The translations under genes were made by a program, and so were the position numbers. This document shows, piece after piece, positions 5,044-5,112 of a stretch of DNA of 5,112 nt (position 1 is its first letter; every line of letters starts with the position of its first letter). This stretch comes from Microcoleus asticus IPMA8 (GTDB lineage: Bacteria > Cyanobacteriota > Cyanobacteriia > Cyanobacteriales > Microcoleaceae): contig NZ_SRRZ01000222.1 of assembly GCF_013179805.1 (NCBI RefSeq), positions 1 to 5,112 on the forward strand. Reading direction: 5' to 3'. The notes beneath the pieces are model-generated. The model was not told where the DNA came from. It did no database searches and saw only the letters and a list, made by a program, of their open reading frames with translations.

Positions 5044-5112
5044 CTATGCAGTGCTTGAAACAATAAATATAGGAGTATTCATTATGATTCCAGTACCTCT
5101 GTGTTTAACTTG
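5044..5112 (-). CDS. Possible 3' end of an upstream cassette gene, partial
   Basis: On the minus strand a frame is open from the window edge to a TAG at 5046-5044, giving 22 residues that include GTGIIMNTPIFIVSST. It ends 19 bases before the attC-like site, the arrangement expected for the last codons of a preceding cassette gene. The segment is too short to identify, and a competing plus-strand start overlaps it. At most one of the two is likely to be real. Confidence 0.3.
   Translation of the reverse strand, partial: QVKHRGTGIIMNTPIFIVSSTA
5084..5112 (+). CDS. Possible start of a plus-strand gene, partial
   Basis: An ATG at 5084 follows a good ribosome site, AGGAG at 5071-5075, with 8 bases of spacing, and the frame MIPVPLCLT stays open to the window edge. 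Nine codons cannot be identified. It overlaps the minus-strand frame ending at 5044. If this gene is real, the attC-like site lies between divergent genes and the region to the right is ordinary chromosome. Confidence 0.4.

Overview
The window reads as cyanobacterial chromosome, most like a filamentous type (inference). The main evidence is three exact copies of the HIP1 palindrome GCGATCGC (1724, 3043, 4407) plus many CGATCG cores, a density far above chance. The two largest genes also resemble surface-polysaccharide or lipid-sugar genes common in cyanobacteria. The species cannot be named from this sequence.

Layout: (a) 1-425, minus strand, is the decaying 5' half of a family-2 glycosyltransferase. 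The frame is broken by stops, yet GT2-like sequence can still be read beyond the first one. (b) 426-1029 has no convincing gene. It holds a compact set of inverted repeats at 588-788, including a possible pseudoknot, which may be a structured RNA, and a doubtful 49-codon ORF. (c) 1030-2061, plus strand, is an intact membrane-anchored GT2 glycosyltransferase. (d) 2189-3640, plus strand, is an intact FAD-dependent oxidoreductase related to UDP-galactopyranose mutase and amine oxidases. Genes (c) and (d) probably serve one glycan or glycolipid pathway. (e) 3641-5112 is an accessory segment on the minus strand. It carries a 177-residue homologue of ANT(2'')-Ia (aadB) aminoglycoside nucleotidyltransferase and, upstream of it in the same direction, a GNAT acetyltransferase. 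An attC-like integron recombination site lies immediately upstream of the GNAT start. A related, degenerate copy lies past the end of the nucleotidyltransferase gene.

The most interesting reading is that 3688-5024 is a remnant of an integron cassette array, or a cluster of attC sites without an integrase, inside a cyanobacterial chromosome. It would carry a chromosomal relative of a gene best known as a clinical integron cassette. The two genes also contain CGATCG cores of their own, which suggests long residence in this genome. No integrase gene is visible in the window. The attC calls rest on hand-folding and motif comparison only.
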